Assembly (NCBI GenBank): GCA_900757615.1
Contig: CAAEON010000001.1
Location: 1-32,239 of the forward strand
DNA: 32,239 nucleotides
From: an uncultured Collinsella sp.
Lineage (GTDB): Bacteria > Actinomycetota > Coriobacteriia > Coriobacteriales > Coriobacteriaceae
Reading direction: 5' to 3'
This document shows, in pieces, positions 1 to 7,164 of the stretch; position 1 is the stretch's first letter; the number at the start of each line of letters is the position of its first letter. A program made the translations under genes and the position numbers. Under the pieces are notes generated by a model, which was given only the letters and a program-made list of their open reading frames with translations, was not told where the DNA came from and ran no database searches.

Positions 1-341
1 GCAAGGGCGAGCAGCTTCGCCGCGACGGCGCGCCCGCGCGAGGGGACCGCCGTGAGGTTGGCGAGGCGCCCGGCAACGCGCTCCTCGTCCACGGCGAGCC
101 CGCAGACGATGGCGGACATGAGCGGCATGAGGGCGCCGAGGAACTGCACGTAGGCGTCCGCGCTCAGCGCCGGGTCCCATCGGGTTACGGAAAAGTACTC
201 GCCGCAGGCAAGACCGGCTGCCAGGCCGCAGACGAGGTGCACCGCCGCGAGCGGGGAGCGCGCCAGGCGCAGGGCCTCGGAGAGCAGGGCCCGCGAAAGA
301 GTCATGCGCGGCGACGGGTCGGAGAGTCGTGTCATGGCCAT
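1..341 (-). CDS. ABC transporter permease, lantibiotic-immunity type (partial)
   Basis: C-terminally truncated by the left edge; about 113 residues are visible. The ATG at 339-341 forms a one-base TGATG overlap with the stop of the upstream permease, and GAGGAGAGG lies just before it, which fixes the start. The visible part has two hydrophobic segments, roughly residues 27-48 and 66-85, with little other sequence signature. As the third gene of an ATPase-permease-permease cassette it matches the second membrane subunit (MutG/SpaG-like) of exporters that remove lantibiotics or bacitracin-like peptides from the membrane. That role is inferred from gene order and membrane topology. A generic ABC-2 exporter of another substrate is possible. 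Confidence 0.7.
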   Translation of the reverse strand, partial: MAMTRLSDPSPRMTLSRALLSEALRLARSPLAAVHLVCGLAAGLACGEYFSVTRWDPALSADAYVQFLGALMPLMSAIVCGLAVDEERVAGRLANLTAVPSRGRAVAAKLLAL

Positions 342-1111
342 CACCTCTCCTCGGAGCGCGCGAACCAGGCCGCGCCCGCCGCCGTGAGCGCGGCGAACGC
401 GAGCGCGCAGACCGCAAGGCCCGCCAGTGTGAGCATGCCGTCCGCCGTGAGCGCCCCGCCGAGCGCCATGTCCGCCGCGAGTGGCTCGCCACTCGGCAGC
501 ACGGGGATGAAGCTCGTGGGGATGACCATGCTCGCCGACGGCGGAAAGAGCTGCGGCAGCGGCACCAACGACCAGGCGAACCCACCCACGAGTTGCGCGG
601 CGAGCGGGCAGAAGATGCCCGCGAGCATGCCGAGCCGCGCCGTGAGGAAGAGCCCTGCGGGGATCATCCACGCCACGGTCACCGTGTTGACGAGCGCGCA
701 GAGGAGCATCGTGAGCGTGCCCGTGGCCGTGAGGCCCTGCGAGGAGAACGCCGATCCCGCGAGGTAGATGCCGAGGACCACGAGGTTCGAGAGCGTGCAG
801 AGCGCGAGGCACCAGAGCGCCTTGGCCCACCAGGCGCGCCCAAGCGGGAAGCCCAGGCCCAGAAGCCCCCGCATCCGCGTGCGAGCGTCCGCCCGCGCGA
901 CGCACGCCACCACGAGCGAGAGACACACGGGCAGGAAGAGCGCGTACCAGTAGTTCCACGCGCTGAAGATCTGCACGCCCCGGTAGGGCATCGCGCCGAG
1001 CAGCGGCATCGGAAGCGCCATGAGCACGGCCAGGCGAACCGGTGCCGCGTGGCGCGACTTCAGGGCCTCGGCGCGCAGGGCCGCGAGCAGGCCGCCTTTC
1101 TCGCCCGTCAT
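341..1111 (-). CDS. ABC transporter permease, lantibiotic-immunity (MutE/EpiE-like) type
   Basis: A 256-residue integral membrane protein with about six hydrophobic segments: near residues 25-42, 53-72, 94-120, a long paired block around 131-185, and a C-terminal one near 228-250. There is no periplasmic binding domain, which fits an ABC-2 type exporter subunit. The start overlaps the stop of the ATPase gene by four bases and the stop overlaps the next permease by one base, so the three are probably translationally coupled. In the MutFEG/SpaFEG families such a permease pairs with one ATPase and a second permease to give self-protection or resistance against lantibiotics. No bacteriocin gene is visible here, so a detoxification role is only inferred. 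GC is clearly higher than in the genes to the right. Confidence 0.78.
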   Translation of the reverse strand: MTGEKGGLLAALRAEALKSRHAAPVRLAVLMALPMPLLGAMPYRGVQIFSAWNYWYALFLPVCLSLVVACVARADARTRMRGLLGLGFPLGRAWWAKALWCLALCTLSNLVVLGIYLAGSAFSSQGLTATGTLTMLLCALVNTVTVAWMIPAGLFLTARLGMLAGIFCPLAAQLVGGFAWSLVPLPQLFPPSASMVIPTSFIPVLPSGEPLAADMALGGALTADGMLTLAGLAVCALAFAALTAAGAAWFARSEER

Positions 1112-1836
1112 GCCGCCACCTCCCCGCTTGCTTGTCGCCCTTCCCGGCAGAAGCTCATGAAGAGTTCCTCGAGGTCCTGCCCGGGACGAAGCGCATCCTC
1201 GTAGGCGAGGCGCCCCCCGCAGATGATGCCGATGGTGTCCGCCATCTGCTGCACCTCGGAGAGGATGTGGCTCGAGACGATTACCGTCGTACCCGCCGCA
1301 GCGAAGCCGCGGATCTGGTCGCGCAGCTCCTCGATGCCGATGGGGTCGAGGCCGTTGGTGGGCTCGTCGAGCACGAGCAGGCGTGGCCGGGCGATCAGCG
1401 CCAGCGCGAGCCCAAGGCGCTGCCGCATGCCCATCGAGAAGCGCCCGGCGCGCTTCTTCCCGGTGTCCGCGAGGTCCACGGCGGCGAGCACCTCATCTAT
1501 GCGGCTCTCGGGAAGGCCCAGCAGCGTGGTGCGCACGCGCAGGTTCTCGCGCGCGGTGAGGTTGGGGTAGAGCGGCGCCTCCTCGATGAGGCTGCCGATT
1601 GCGTAGAGGTCCTCGCGGCGCCAGGCGTGGCCGGCAAAGAGAATCTCCCCGGCCGTCGGCCGCAGCATCCCGCAGATCATCTTGAGCGTTGTCGACTTGC
1701 CGGCGCCGTTGGGACCGAGCAGCCCGTACACCTCGCCCTCGCGGATATGAAGGCTCACGTCGGCCACGGCGTCCTGCGCCTGGTCGCCGCGGCCGAAGCG
1801 CTTGGTGAGCCCGCGCGTCTCGAGCATGTAACCCAT
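1108..1836 (-). CDS. ABC transporter ATP-binding protein, BcrA/MutF-like
   Basis: A 242-residue ABC ATPase that powers the two permeases downstream. The Walker A motif GPNGAGKST is at residues 41-49. A Q-loop-like region (GSLIEEAPLYPNLTARENL) follows, then an ABC signature variant (FSMGMRQRLGLALAL) and Walker B (LLVLDEPTNGLD). The E following the Q-loop region and the short length are typical of the BcrA/lantibiotic-protection subfamily. The ATG at 1836 is preceded by AGAAAGG at about 8 bases; a second ATG at residue 4 is possible. It is the first gene of its operon and sits behind an 11-bp leader hairpin (1858-1890). Assignment to an ABC ATPase is certain; the substrate is inferred from the cassette layout. 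Confidence 0.92.
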   Translation of the reverse strand: MGYMLETRGLTKRFGRGDQAQDAVADVSLHIREGEVYGLLGPNGAGKSTTLKMICGMLRPTAGEILFAGHAWRREDLYAIGSLIEEAPLYPNLTARENLRVRTTLLGLPESRIDEVLAAVDLADTGKKRAGRFSMGMRQRLGLALALIARPRLLVLDEPTNGLDPIGIEELRDQIRGFAAAGTTVIVSSHILSEVQQMADTIGIICGGRLAYEDALRPGQDLEELFMSFCREGRQASGEVAA

Positions 1837-1857
1837 GGGTTTATCCTTTCTCTTCCG

Positions 1858-1890
1858 GGCGCGCGGGCCGAGCCACCGTGCCCGCGCGCC
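1858..1890 (-). promoter_or_regulatory. Leader hairpin just upstream of the ABC exporter operon
   Basis: Perfect 11-bp inverted repeat: 1858-1868 (GGCGCGCGGGC) pairs with 1880-1890 across an 11-base loop. On the minus strand it ends about ten bases before the AGAAAGG ribosome-binding site of the ATPase gene. No U-run follows, so it is not a standard terminator. A role in leader structure or translation control is inferred. Confidence 0.5.
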
Positions 1891-2167
1891 TTACCTTTCG
1901 GGTTCACCATCCATGGTGGGGCGCGTTTCTAACGAAGCCGTAACGGCCGTTGGGTTCTTTTGGCGCCAACCCTTCTCGACCCGCACATCATGATTAATTT
2001 GCTTAAGGCAACAACTTTCCCGATCGGTGTAATCACCGAATCAAAACGTGTACATCAGCCATCAAAGATGCCGAATAATGTCATATTTGGAGGCTGATGT
2101 ACACAAATGCAGAATCCCGCACAACCCAGTAGCATCCTCCATATGTCTGGACTCTCTATGCTTACGC
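1891..2167. other. Dyad-rich intergenic region between the exporter operon and the phosphatidyltransferase gene
   Basis: No convincing gene. It contains several palindromes: CACCAT/ATGGTG (1905-1918), AACGGCCGTT (1942-1951), TTGGCGCCAA (1960-1969), TTGC/GCAA around TTAAG (1999-2011), TCGGTG/CACCGA (2024-2039), and a perfect 13-bp inverted repeat, 2048-2060 against 2092-2104, with a 31-base spacer. Base composition falls from very GC-rich to mixed across the region. The exporter promoter should lie here on the minus strand, but I cannot pick it with confidence. Operators are likely; none can be assigned to a known regulator. Confidence 0.5.
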
Positions 2168-2196
2168 TGGATAGACATCGCCAGAACGGGTATAGT
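2168..2196 (+). promoter_or_regulatory. Candidate promoter of the phosphatidyltransferase-FHA-MerR cluster
   Basis: TGGATA (2168-2173) and TATAGT (2191-2196) are 17 bases apart and lie about 37 bases upstream of the GTG start chosen for the next gene. The -10 is good and the -35 is weak. Confidence 0.4.
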
Positions 2197-2232
2197 ATCG
2201 AAAGTTTTGTCGTTTACCAGCGGGGGAGTCCT

Positions 2233-2937
2233 GTGGGCATCAAGAAGAAGATCAAAAAGGAGCTTATCGGCACTTCCGATTACCCGTCGAATAAGATCTT
2301 TACGATCTCCAATTTCATCACCTTTACGCGCCTGATCCTCACGCTCGTCTTCCTGTACCTGTTTGTGACGGACAACAACCGTGTCGTCGCCATTGTCATC
2401 TATGCCATCGCGGCCTCCACCGATTGGATGGACGGTCAGATTGCCCGCATGACCAAAACAGTCTCATGGCTCGGCAAGGTTATGGATCCCATCTGTGACC
2501 GTGCGCTGCTGTTTACCGGCGTGCTGGGTCTCGTGGTCCGCGGCGAGCTTCCCATCTGGGTCTGCGTGCTCATTATCGGCCGCGATATCTACCTGGGCAT
2601 CGGCACGCTCATCGTGCGCCATTATCACCGTCGTCCCATCGACGTCGTCTTTCCCGGCAAGATTGCCACGGCGCTACTTATGACCGGCTTCTCGCTCATG
2701 CTGCTTGGGTTCCCCGTCATCGACGGCTGGCATCTGCTGCCCGCCACGTTCACAGCATTCCCGGGCCTCAACGGCAGCTCGGTACCTCTCGGCATCTTCT
2801 TTGTATACGGCGGCGTCATCTTCTCCATGCTCACCGCTGTCATCTATTCCATTAAGGGAGGGGTGGCCATTAAACAGGCCATCGCGCATCCCGAGGACGA
2901 GGACATCGACTTTCTTAACCCCGAAATCGAAGACTAA
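2233..2937 (+). CDS. CDP-alcohol phosphatidyltransferase family protein (PgsA-like)
   Basis: Membrane enzyme that transfers a phosphatidyl group from a CDP-lipid to an alcohol, such as glycerol-3-phosphate or inositol phosphate. The full family signature D-x2-DG-x2-AR-x8-G-x3-D-x3-D is present (begins DWMDGQIARM, ends GKVMDPICD), and several hydrophobic segments follow. I start at GTG 2233, because GGGGGAG lies five bases before it and the sequence then reads GIKKKIKKEL, a normal cytosolic N-terminus. An in-frame ATG at 2107 would add 42 residues upstream of the promoter candidate and is unlikely. A second, more typical PgsA is encoded at 23173, so this paralogue may use another acceptor. In mycobacteria pgsA2 lies near garA and a MerR gene (recalled), and the order here is similar. 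The substrate is not determinable. Confidence 0.85.
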   Translation: MGIKKKIKKELIGTSDYPSNKIFTISNFITFTRLILTLVFLYLFVTDNNRVVAIVIYAIAASTDWMDGQIARMTKTVSWLGKVMDPICDRALLFTGVLGLVVRGELPIWVCVLIIGRDIYLGIGTLIVRHYHRRPIDVVFPGKIATALLMTGFSLMLLGFPVIDGWHLLPATFTAFPGLNGSSVPLGIFFVYGGVIFSMLTAVIYSIKGGVAIKQAIAHPEDEDIDFLNPEIED

Positions 2938-3002
2938 GTCGTTGGGGTATGATTACGTACAGTACATTTATTGCGGCGTGGCCGCGTTAGATAGGGGTTG
3001 TC

Positions 3003-3437
3003 ATGGACAACAAGGTTAACAATATGCCTCAGAACGATAAGACTGCGGACGCTACCTGCGTTTTCCGTGTTCCTTCGAGCGATGTCACCGTTCCCGACCT
3101 CATGGCCAACGTGCACATCACTGCTCCCGTCTTGTCTATCGTCAAGGGACCGCAGACTGGCGCTGCCTTTGAGCTCGAAGACAACGTGACCACGATCGGC
3201 CGCGATCCCGCGAACGGTATCTTCCTCAACGACATGACCGTGTCGCGCAGCCACGCACGCATTATTCGTGAGGGCCTGGGCGCCCGTATTGAGGATCTGG
3301 GCTCGCTCAACGGTACCTGGGTCGACGGCGCCATCGTCAACGGTGCTCCGCTGCACGACGGCTCTTCCGTTCAGATCGGTACGTTCACGCTCATCTACCA
3401 CGAGAGCACGCCGGAGCGCATCGAAACCGGTGAGTAG
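3003..3437 (+). CDS. FHA-domain protein resembling GarA/OdhI
   Basis: A 144-residue cytosolic protein consisting of a short N-terminal tail and one forkhead-associated domain (roughly residues 45-135), a phosphothreonine-binding fold. The key FHA residues are visible: GRD near 62, SRSHARI near 81, and DLGSLNGTWVDG near 99. The tail reads DATCVFR at residues 16-22. It resembles the ETTSVFR segment of mycobacterial GarA and corynebacterial OdhI, whose threonine is phosphorylated by PknB/PknG and then binds the protein's own FHA domain; T18 would be that residue. Those proteins control 2-oxoglutarate metabolism. The MerR gene three bases downstream supports the match. No kinase gene is in the window, so the signalling partner is unknown. 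AGGGG precedes the ATG; TATGAT at 2948 could be a -10. Confidence 0.85.
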   Translation: MDNKVNNMPQNDKTADATCVFRVPSSDVTVPDLMANVHITAPVLSIVKGPQTGAAFELEDNVTTIGRDPANGIFLNDMTVSRSHARIIREGLGARIEDLGSLNGTWVDGAIVNGAPLHDGSSVQIGTFTLIYHESTPERIETGE

Positions 3438-3440
3438 GTA

Positions 3441-4325
3441 ATGGCCGAACGCAACTATCTGAGTATCGGCCAAGTCGTCAACCTACTTCGAGGCGCATAC
3501 CCCGATCTATCGAACTCAAAAATTAGATTTCTAGAAGATGAGGGGCTCATCACCCCTCATCGTACGCCTAAGGGGTATCGCCAGTACTCCAAGGAAGACG
3601 TTGACCGTCTCGAGGTCATCCTGCACCTGCAGAAGACCCGCTACATGCCGCTCAACGTCATTAAGCAGCGCTTGGAAAACGCAACGGACCTGTCCACTTT
3701 GGCTTACGAGGTGGGTCTTCTGTCCGATGTTCCGCTTAAGACGGAGCCCAAGGAGACCAAGCAAAAGCTGCACCCCATCGAGACGATCCCCGACATGCTC
3801 GGTGTTGAGATTTCGTTTATCCGCTCCCTTGCCGAGAACGATCTTATCCGCATCATCAAGAGCCCGCAGAACCGAGAGCTCGTCGATGGCAGAGATTTCC
3901 CGATTATCCGTTACTGCTCGGAGCTGTCGCGCTTCCACATTGAGCCGCGCAACCTGCGTCAGTACGTATCGTCGGCAAACCGCGAGTCTTCGATGTTTGA
4001 GCAGGTTCTCGTGAGTATGCTCGGCATGGATACCTCCGATGATGAGCGCGACGCCAAGCTCGAGCGCGCTTTTAAGAAGCTGCACGACCTCACCGAGGGT
4101 GTGCATACCGCGCTCCTTAAGAACCGTGTCTTTGAGTCGCTCAACGCCGTGGTCGAGGACGCCGATATCGATGCCCTCGATGAGGAGATCGCACGTTCCG
4201 AATCCACCAAGGCTAAAAGCGATGGGGCAAGCGTCCCCGCGGTTGCCGCGCACGAGGAGTCGCTCGTGCAACCGTCCAAGGTCGTCGTCCCCTCGCATAA
4301 CCCGTCTGCTAACACGGGTAAATAA
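3441..4325 (+). CDS. MerR family transcriptional regulator (FtsR-like position)
   Basis: A 294-residue DNA-binding regulator. The N-terminus (YLSIGQVVNLLRGAYPDLSNSKIRFLEDEGLITPHRTPKGYRQYSKEDVDRLEVI) is a winged helix-turn-helix of the MerR class with the usual FLEDEGL-P-R-GYRQY pattern. The rest is much longer than a metal-sensing MerR and lacks the paired cysteines of that group. It holds a second, divergent helical segment around residues 110-170 and an acidic, low-complexity tail. It starts three bases after the FHA gene, the same adjacency as garA and the MerR gene in Mycobacterium and Corynebacterium, where the regulator (FtsR) activates ftsZ. The FtsR-like function is inferred from that neighbourhood and general architecture, not from a residue-level match. 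Confidence 0.82.
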   Translation: MAERNYLSIGQVVNLLRGAYPDLSNSKIRFLEDEGLITPHRTPKGYRQYSKEDVDRLEVILHLQKTRYMPLNVIKQRLENATDLSTLAYEVGLLSDVPLKTEPKETKQKLHPIETIPDMLGVEISFIRSLAENDLIRIIKSPQNRELVDGRDFPIIRYCSELSRFHIEPRNLRQYVSSANRESSMFEQVLVSMLGMDTSDDERDAKLERAFKKLHDLTEGVHTALLKNRVFESLNAVVEDADIDALDEEIARSESTKAKSDGASVPAVAAHEESLVQPSKVVVPSHNPSANTGK

Positions 4326-4361
4326 TCGCCGTCCACCCGGCAATCCATGAAAGGTCACGCC

Positions 4362-4892
4362 ATGTACGACTTCGAATCTCATATCGTCGATATCCCCGAC
4401 TATCCCGAGCCCGGAGTCGTCTTTAAGGACATCACACCGCTCTTTGGCAATCCCGAGGCCCTGAAGGCCATGGTGGATGCCCTAGCCGAGCATTTTGCCG
4501 ACATGGGCATTACCAAGGTCGTAGGACCCGAGGCCCGCGGCTTTATGGTCGGTGTGCCCGTGGCCGTCGCCCTGGGTGCCGGCTTTGTTCCCGCACGTAA
4601 ACCGGGTAAACTGCCGCGCAAGACGGTCAGCGAGAGCTACGAGCTCGAGTATGGAACGGATTCTATCGAGATTCACGCCGATGCTATCAGCTCTAAAGAT
4701 ACCGTGTTAATTCTGGACGACTTGGTCGCGACGGGCGGAACCGTCGAGGCAACAGGTAAACTGGTGCGAGATATGGGCGCAAAGCTCGTGGGTTACGGTT
4801 GTATCCTTGAGCTTGCGTTTCTCAACCCGCGCAAGAAGCTCACGCCTTCTAACGAGGACGTTGAGCTCTTTAGCCTGGTAACGGTGGACTAG
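4362..4892 (+). CDS. apt: Adenine phosphoribosyltransferase
   Basis: Purine salvage enzyme that makes AMP from adenine and PRPP in the cytosol. The 176-residue product has the typical start (FESHIVDIPDYPEPGVVFKDITPLF), the GPEARGF adenine-site segment, the RKPGKLPRKT loop, and the PRPP-binding motif VLILDDLVATGGT. I start at ATG 4362, which has AAAGG seven bases upstream; the in-frame ATG at 4347 lacks a ribosome-binding site. It follows the MerR gene by 36 bases on the same strand and is probably co-transcribed with it. Length and motifs are complete. Confidence 0.95.
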   Translation: MYDFESHIVDIPDYPEPGVVFKDITPLFGNPEALKAMVDALAEHFADMGITKVVGPEARGFMVGVPVAVALGAGFVPARKPGKLPRKTVSESYELEYGTDSIEIHADAISSKDTVLILDDLVATGGTVEATGKLVRDMGAKLVGYGCILELAFLNPRKKLTPSNEDVELFSLVTVD

Positions 4893-4924
4893 CCGCTACC
4901 CTTAGATACCGGAAAGGAAGCTCC

Positions 4925-6046
4925 ATGCGCACAGCAAACACGCACAAAAACATGGCACGCTGCGCTGCTACGGCAACCCTCGCTTGTGTTTTGGGCCTGG
5001 GCCTCGTGGCTCCGGCCTACGCCGATACCGCATCCGACCTTGCCGCTGCTCGTACCAAGCTCGAGCAGATCGGCACGCAAACCCAGCAAATTCATGAAGA
5101 GCTCTCCGCACAGACGCAGGAGCTTGATCAGACTGCAGGCGAGATCACGCAAAAGCAGCAAGAGATCGCCGAGGGTCAGGCAAAGCTTTCGACCTACGTT
5201 GCCGGTGAGTACAAGACCGGTGGCCTGAGTCTCCTCCAGGTTCTAACGGGCGTCGATGATCTGGGCGACATGCTCAACCGTCTGTTCTACTACGGCAAGG
5301 TGTCCGACAAGCAGGCCCAGACCATTCAGAAGGTCAAGGACCTTAAGCAGCAGCTCACCGATAAGCAGGCCGAGCAGGAGAAGAACGTCGCTGCGACGCA
5401 AAAGAAGGTCGACGAGCTTAATGCCCAGCAGGCTGAGGCTCAGAGTGTCGTGAACTCCCTGGATTCGCAGCTGCAGGCCGAGCTTGCTGCCGAGGCCGAG
5501 GCCAACGCCGCGCTGCAGGCCGGTATCAACGCCAGCACTGCCGAAAAGGCCACGGTGAGCAACGACACCGCCGGTACGACCGAGAACACCAACAATGGTG
5601 GCGGTACGACCAACAACGGCGGCGGCAACACGCCTGCGCCCGCTCCCGCTCCTGCTCCCACGCCGCAGCCCTCGACGCCCCCTCCGGCTCCGACGCCTTC
5701 CACACCGAGCCAGTCCGTTGACGGCGGCTCCGTTGTTTCGCGCGCTTACAGCAAGCTCGGTTGTGCTTATTCTTGGGGCGGCATTGGACCGAACAGCTTT
5801 GACTGCTCCGGTTTTGTAAGCTATTGCCTCACGGGCCGCTACTGCCGCCTGGGCACCACCGGCACCTTCATGGGTTGGACCCGTGTGTCCGATCCGCAAC
5901 CCGGCGATGTTGTGGTTAACTCCTACCATACCGGCATCTATATCGGTAATGGTCAGATGATCCATGCTTCCGACTACAAAACGGGCGTCATCATCAGCTC
6001 CGTCGCCGCTGGCATGAACAACAATTACATTTTCGTGCGCTACTAA
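4925..6046 (+). CDS. Secreted NlpC/P60 peptidoglycan endopeptidase with coiled coil
   Basis: A 373-residue exported cell-wall hydrolase. A signal peptide occupies about residues 1-34 (hydrophobic core CAATATLACVLGLGLVAPAYA, cut after AYA). Next comes a long Gln/Glu/Ala-rich coiled coil (about 35-205), then a Gly/Asn/Thr segment and a Pro-rich linker (about 235-265), then the NlpC/P60 domain. The catalytic Cys is C294 in DCSGF, with His at 335 (YHTG) and 347 (MIHAS). The coiled-coil plus NlpC/P60 layout is that of RipA-like and CwlO-like enzymes, which cut within stem peptides and are often held inactive by the coiled coil. AAAGGAAG precedes the ATG. A strong terminator follows at 6070. The substrate bond is inferred from the family. 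Confidence 0.92.
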   Translation: MRTANTHKNMARCAATATLACVLGLGLVAPAYADTASDLAAARTKLEQIGTQTQQIHEELSAQTQELDQTAGEITQKQQEIAEGQAKLSTYVAGEYKTGGLSLLQVLTGVDDLGDMLNRLFYYGKVSDKQAQTIQKVKDLKQQLTDKQAEQEKNVAATQKKVDELNAQQAEAQSVVNSLDSQLQAELAAEAEANAALQAGINASTAEKATVSNDTAGTTENTNNGGGTTNNGGGNTPAPAPAPAPTPQPSTPPPAPTPSTPSQSVDGGSVVSRAYSKLGCAYSWGGIGPNSFDCSGFVSYCLTGRYCRLGTTGTFMGWTRVSDPQPGDVVVNSYHTGIYIGNGQMIHASDYKTGVIISSVAAGMNNNYIFVRY

Positions 6047-6069
6047 TTTATTACTGCAGCGAACGAACG

Positions 6070-6111
6070 TGGGCCTCGCGATCTTGAGTCACGAGGCCCA
6101 TTCTTTTTTTT
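6070..6111 (+). terminator. Rho-independent terminator after the NlpC/P60 gene
   Basis: Stem TGGGCCTCG (6070-6078) with CGAGGCCCA (6092-6100), a 13-base loop, then TTCTTTTTTTT. It ends the plus-strand cluster begun at 2233. Confidence 0.92.
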
Positions 6112-6134
6112 CCTTACCGTTTGTCATAAAATCA

Positions 6135-6211
6135 GGATGGCTATCTAGTATTCAAAACTAGATAGCCATCCAATCAATCAAAAAGATGGCTATAATTGTT
6201 GGGGAACAATT
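6135..6211 (+). promoter_or_regulatory. degV promoter with palindromic operator
   Basis: A perfect 14-bp inverted repeat (6135-6148 with 6158-6171, nine-base spacer, arm GGATGGCTATCTAG) lies upstream of a consensus -10 TATAAT (6191-6196). A third half-site, GATGGCTAT (6185-6193), overlaps this -10, and a second dyad AATTGTT/AACAATT (6194-6211) lies around the start point. No good -35 is present, and the big palindrome covers the place where it should be. CAAAACTAGATA (6153-6164) recurs in the DUF1836 promoter at 7815-7826 on the other strand. No U-run follows, so this is an operator rather than a terminator. Confidence 0.7.
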
Positions 6212-6225
6212 AGAAAGGACCCTCA

Positions 6226-7092
6226 ATGAGCTGGGCACTTATCTCCGATTCGAGCTGCAATCTTCGCGATTGGCAACCAACCGCACCTCATACCACCTTT
6301 GCATTTGCACCCCTTAAGATCCGAGTGGGGGAGCGTGAATTCGTTGACGACCTCTCGCTCGATGTTCACGAGCTTAATGTTGCCATTCAATCGGAAGCCG
6401 GCGCATCATCGAGCGCCTGCCCAAGCGTAGGGGAGTGGGCTGAGCTCTTTAAGCTCGCTGACAAGACGTTTTGCATGCCCATCTCCGAGGGCGTCTCGGG
6501 AAGCTACAATGCCGCGGCCACCGCGCGTGACATGGTGCTTGCCGAAGAGCCCAACCGTCAGATTCATTTGGTCAATTCACGCGGAGCAGGCGGCAAAATG
6601 GACCTGATCTTCCTGCTGTTCGACCGCTATCTCGCAAGCAATCCAGACGTTTCATTTGAAGAAGCCTGCGGCTATTTTGATGAGCTGGAACAGAACAGCA
6701 AGATCCTCTTTAGCCTGTGCAATTACGAAAATCTCTCCAAGGCCGGACGTATCCCCAAGGCGGCTGGAGTCATCGCCAATAAACTCAACATTCGAGTTTT
6801 AGGCACAGCAAGCGAGGCGGGGGAGATTAAGCTCGTTGGTCACACCCGAGGCGAAAAGAAGATGCTTGGCAAGATTGTCGATACCATGGAGGCCGAAGGC
6901 TTTACCGGCGGTGAGGTCGTTATCGACCATGTTGAGAATGAGGCGGGCGCCCAGGCACTTGCCAGCCGCATTGTGGAGCATTGGCCCGGCTCCAAGACGA
7001 TTATCATGCCCTGTAACGGGCTAGATTCATACTATGCCGAGATGCACGGCCTCATTATCGGCTACGGTATGGGCGTGGCGTCGGGCCGATAA
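6226..7092 (+). CDS. DegV family fatty-acid-binding protein
   Basis: A 288-residue cytosolic DegV-fold protein. This family (FakB in Firmicutes) binds a single fatty acid and presents it to the FakA kinase for incorporation into phospholipid. It shows the start ISDSSCNL, then PLKIRVGEREFVDD, the SCPSVGEW and ISEGVSGSYNAA segments with the Thr/Ser-rich lipid carboxylate site, VNSRGAGGKMDL, and a C-terminal YYAEMHGLIIGYGMG. No kinase partner is adjacent. AGAAAGGA precedes the ATG. Its promoter holds a large palindrome shared in part with the DUF1836 regulator gene, so the two are probably co-regulated. The ligand is unknown. Confidence 0.9.
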   Translation: MSWALISDSSCNLRDWQPTAPHTTFAFAPLKIRVGEREFVDDLSLDVHELNVAIQSEAGASSSACPSVGEWAELFKLADKTFCMPISEGVSGSYNAAATARDMVLAEEPNRQIHLVNSRGAGGKMDLIFLLFDRYLASNPDVSFEEACGYFDELEQNSKILFSLCNYENLSKAGRIPKAAGVIANKLNIRVLGTASEAGEIKLVGHTRGEKKMLGKIVDTMEAEGFTGGEVVIDHVENEAGAQALASRIVEHWPGSKTIIMPCNGLDSYYAEMHGLIIGYGMGVASGR

Positions 7093-7111
7093 TATCCAAC
7101 TAGACAAATCT

Positions 7112-7152
7112 ACGGGCGGGATAAGGAGCCATTGGCTCTTTATCCCGCCCGT
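7112..7152. terminator. Bidirectional terminator between degV and the DUF1836 gene
   Basis: A 19-bp stem (7112-7130 with 7134-7152), complete except for one G-U pair, with a three-base loop. It sits between two convergent genes ending at 7092 and 7165. Flanking U-runs are weak on both strands. Confidence 0.7.
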
Positions 7153-7164
7153 CTTATACCTCGG

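Noticed and set aside
2107..2232. N-terminal extension of the phosphatidyltransferase
   Set aside because: No ribosome-binding site at ATG 2107; a good site precedes GTG 2233, and a promoter candidate lies within the extension.
6135..6171. Large degV palindrome as a terminator
   Set aside because: A real terminator with a U-run is already present at 6070-6111, no U-run follows this one, and its motif recurs in another promoter.
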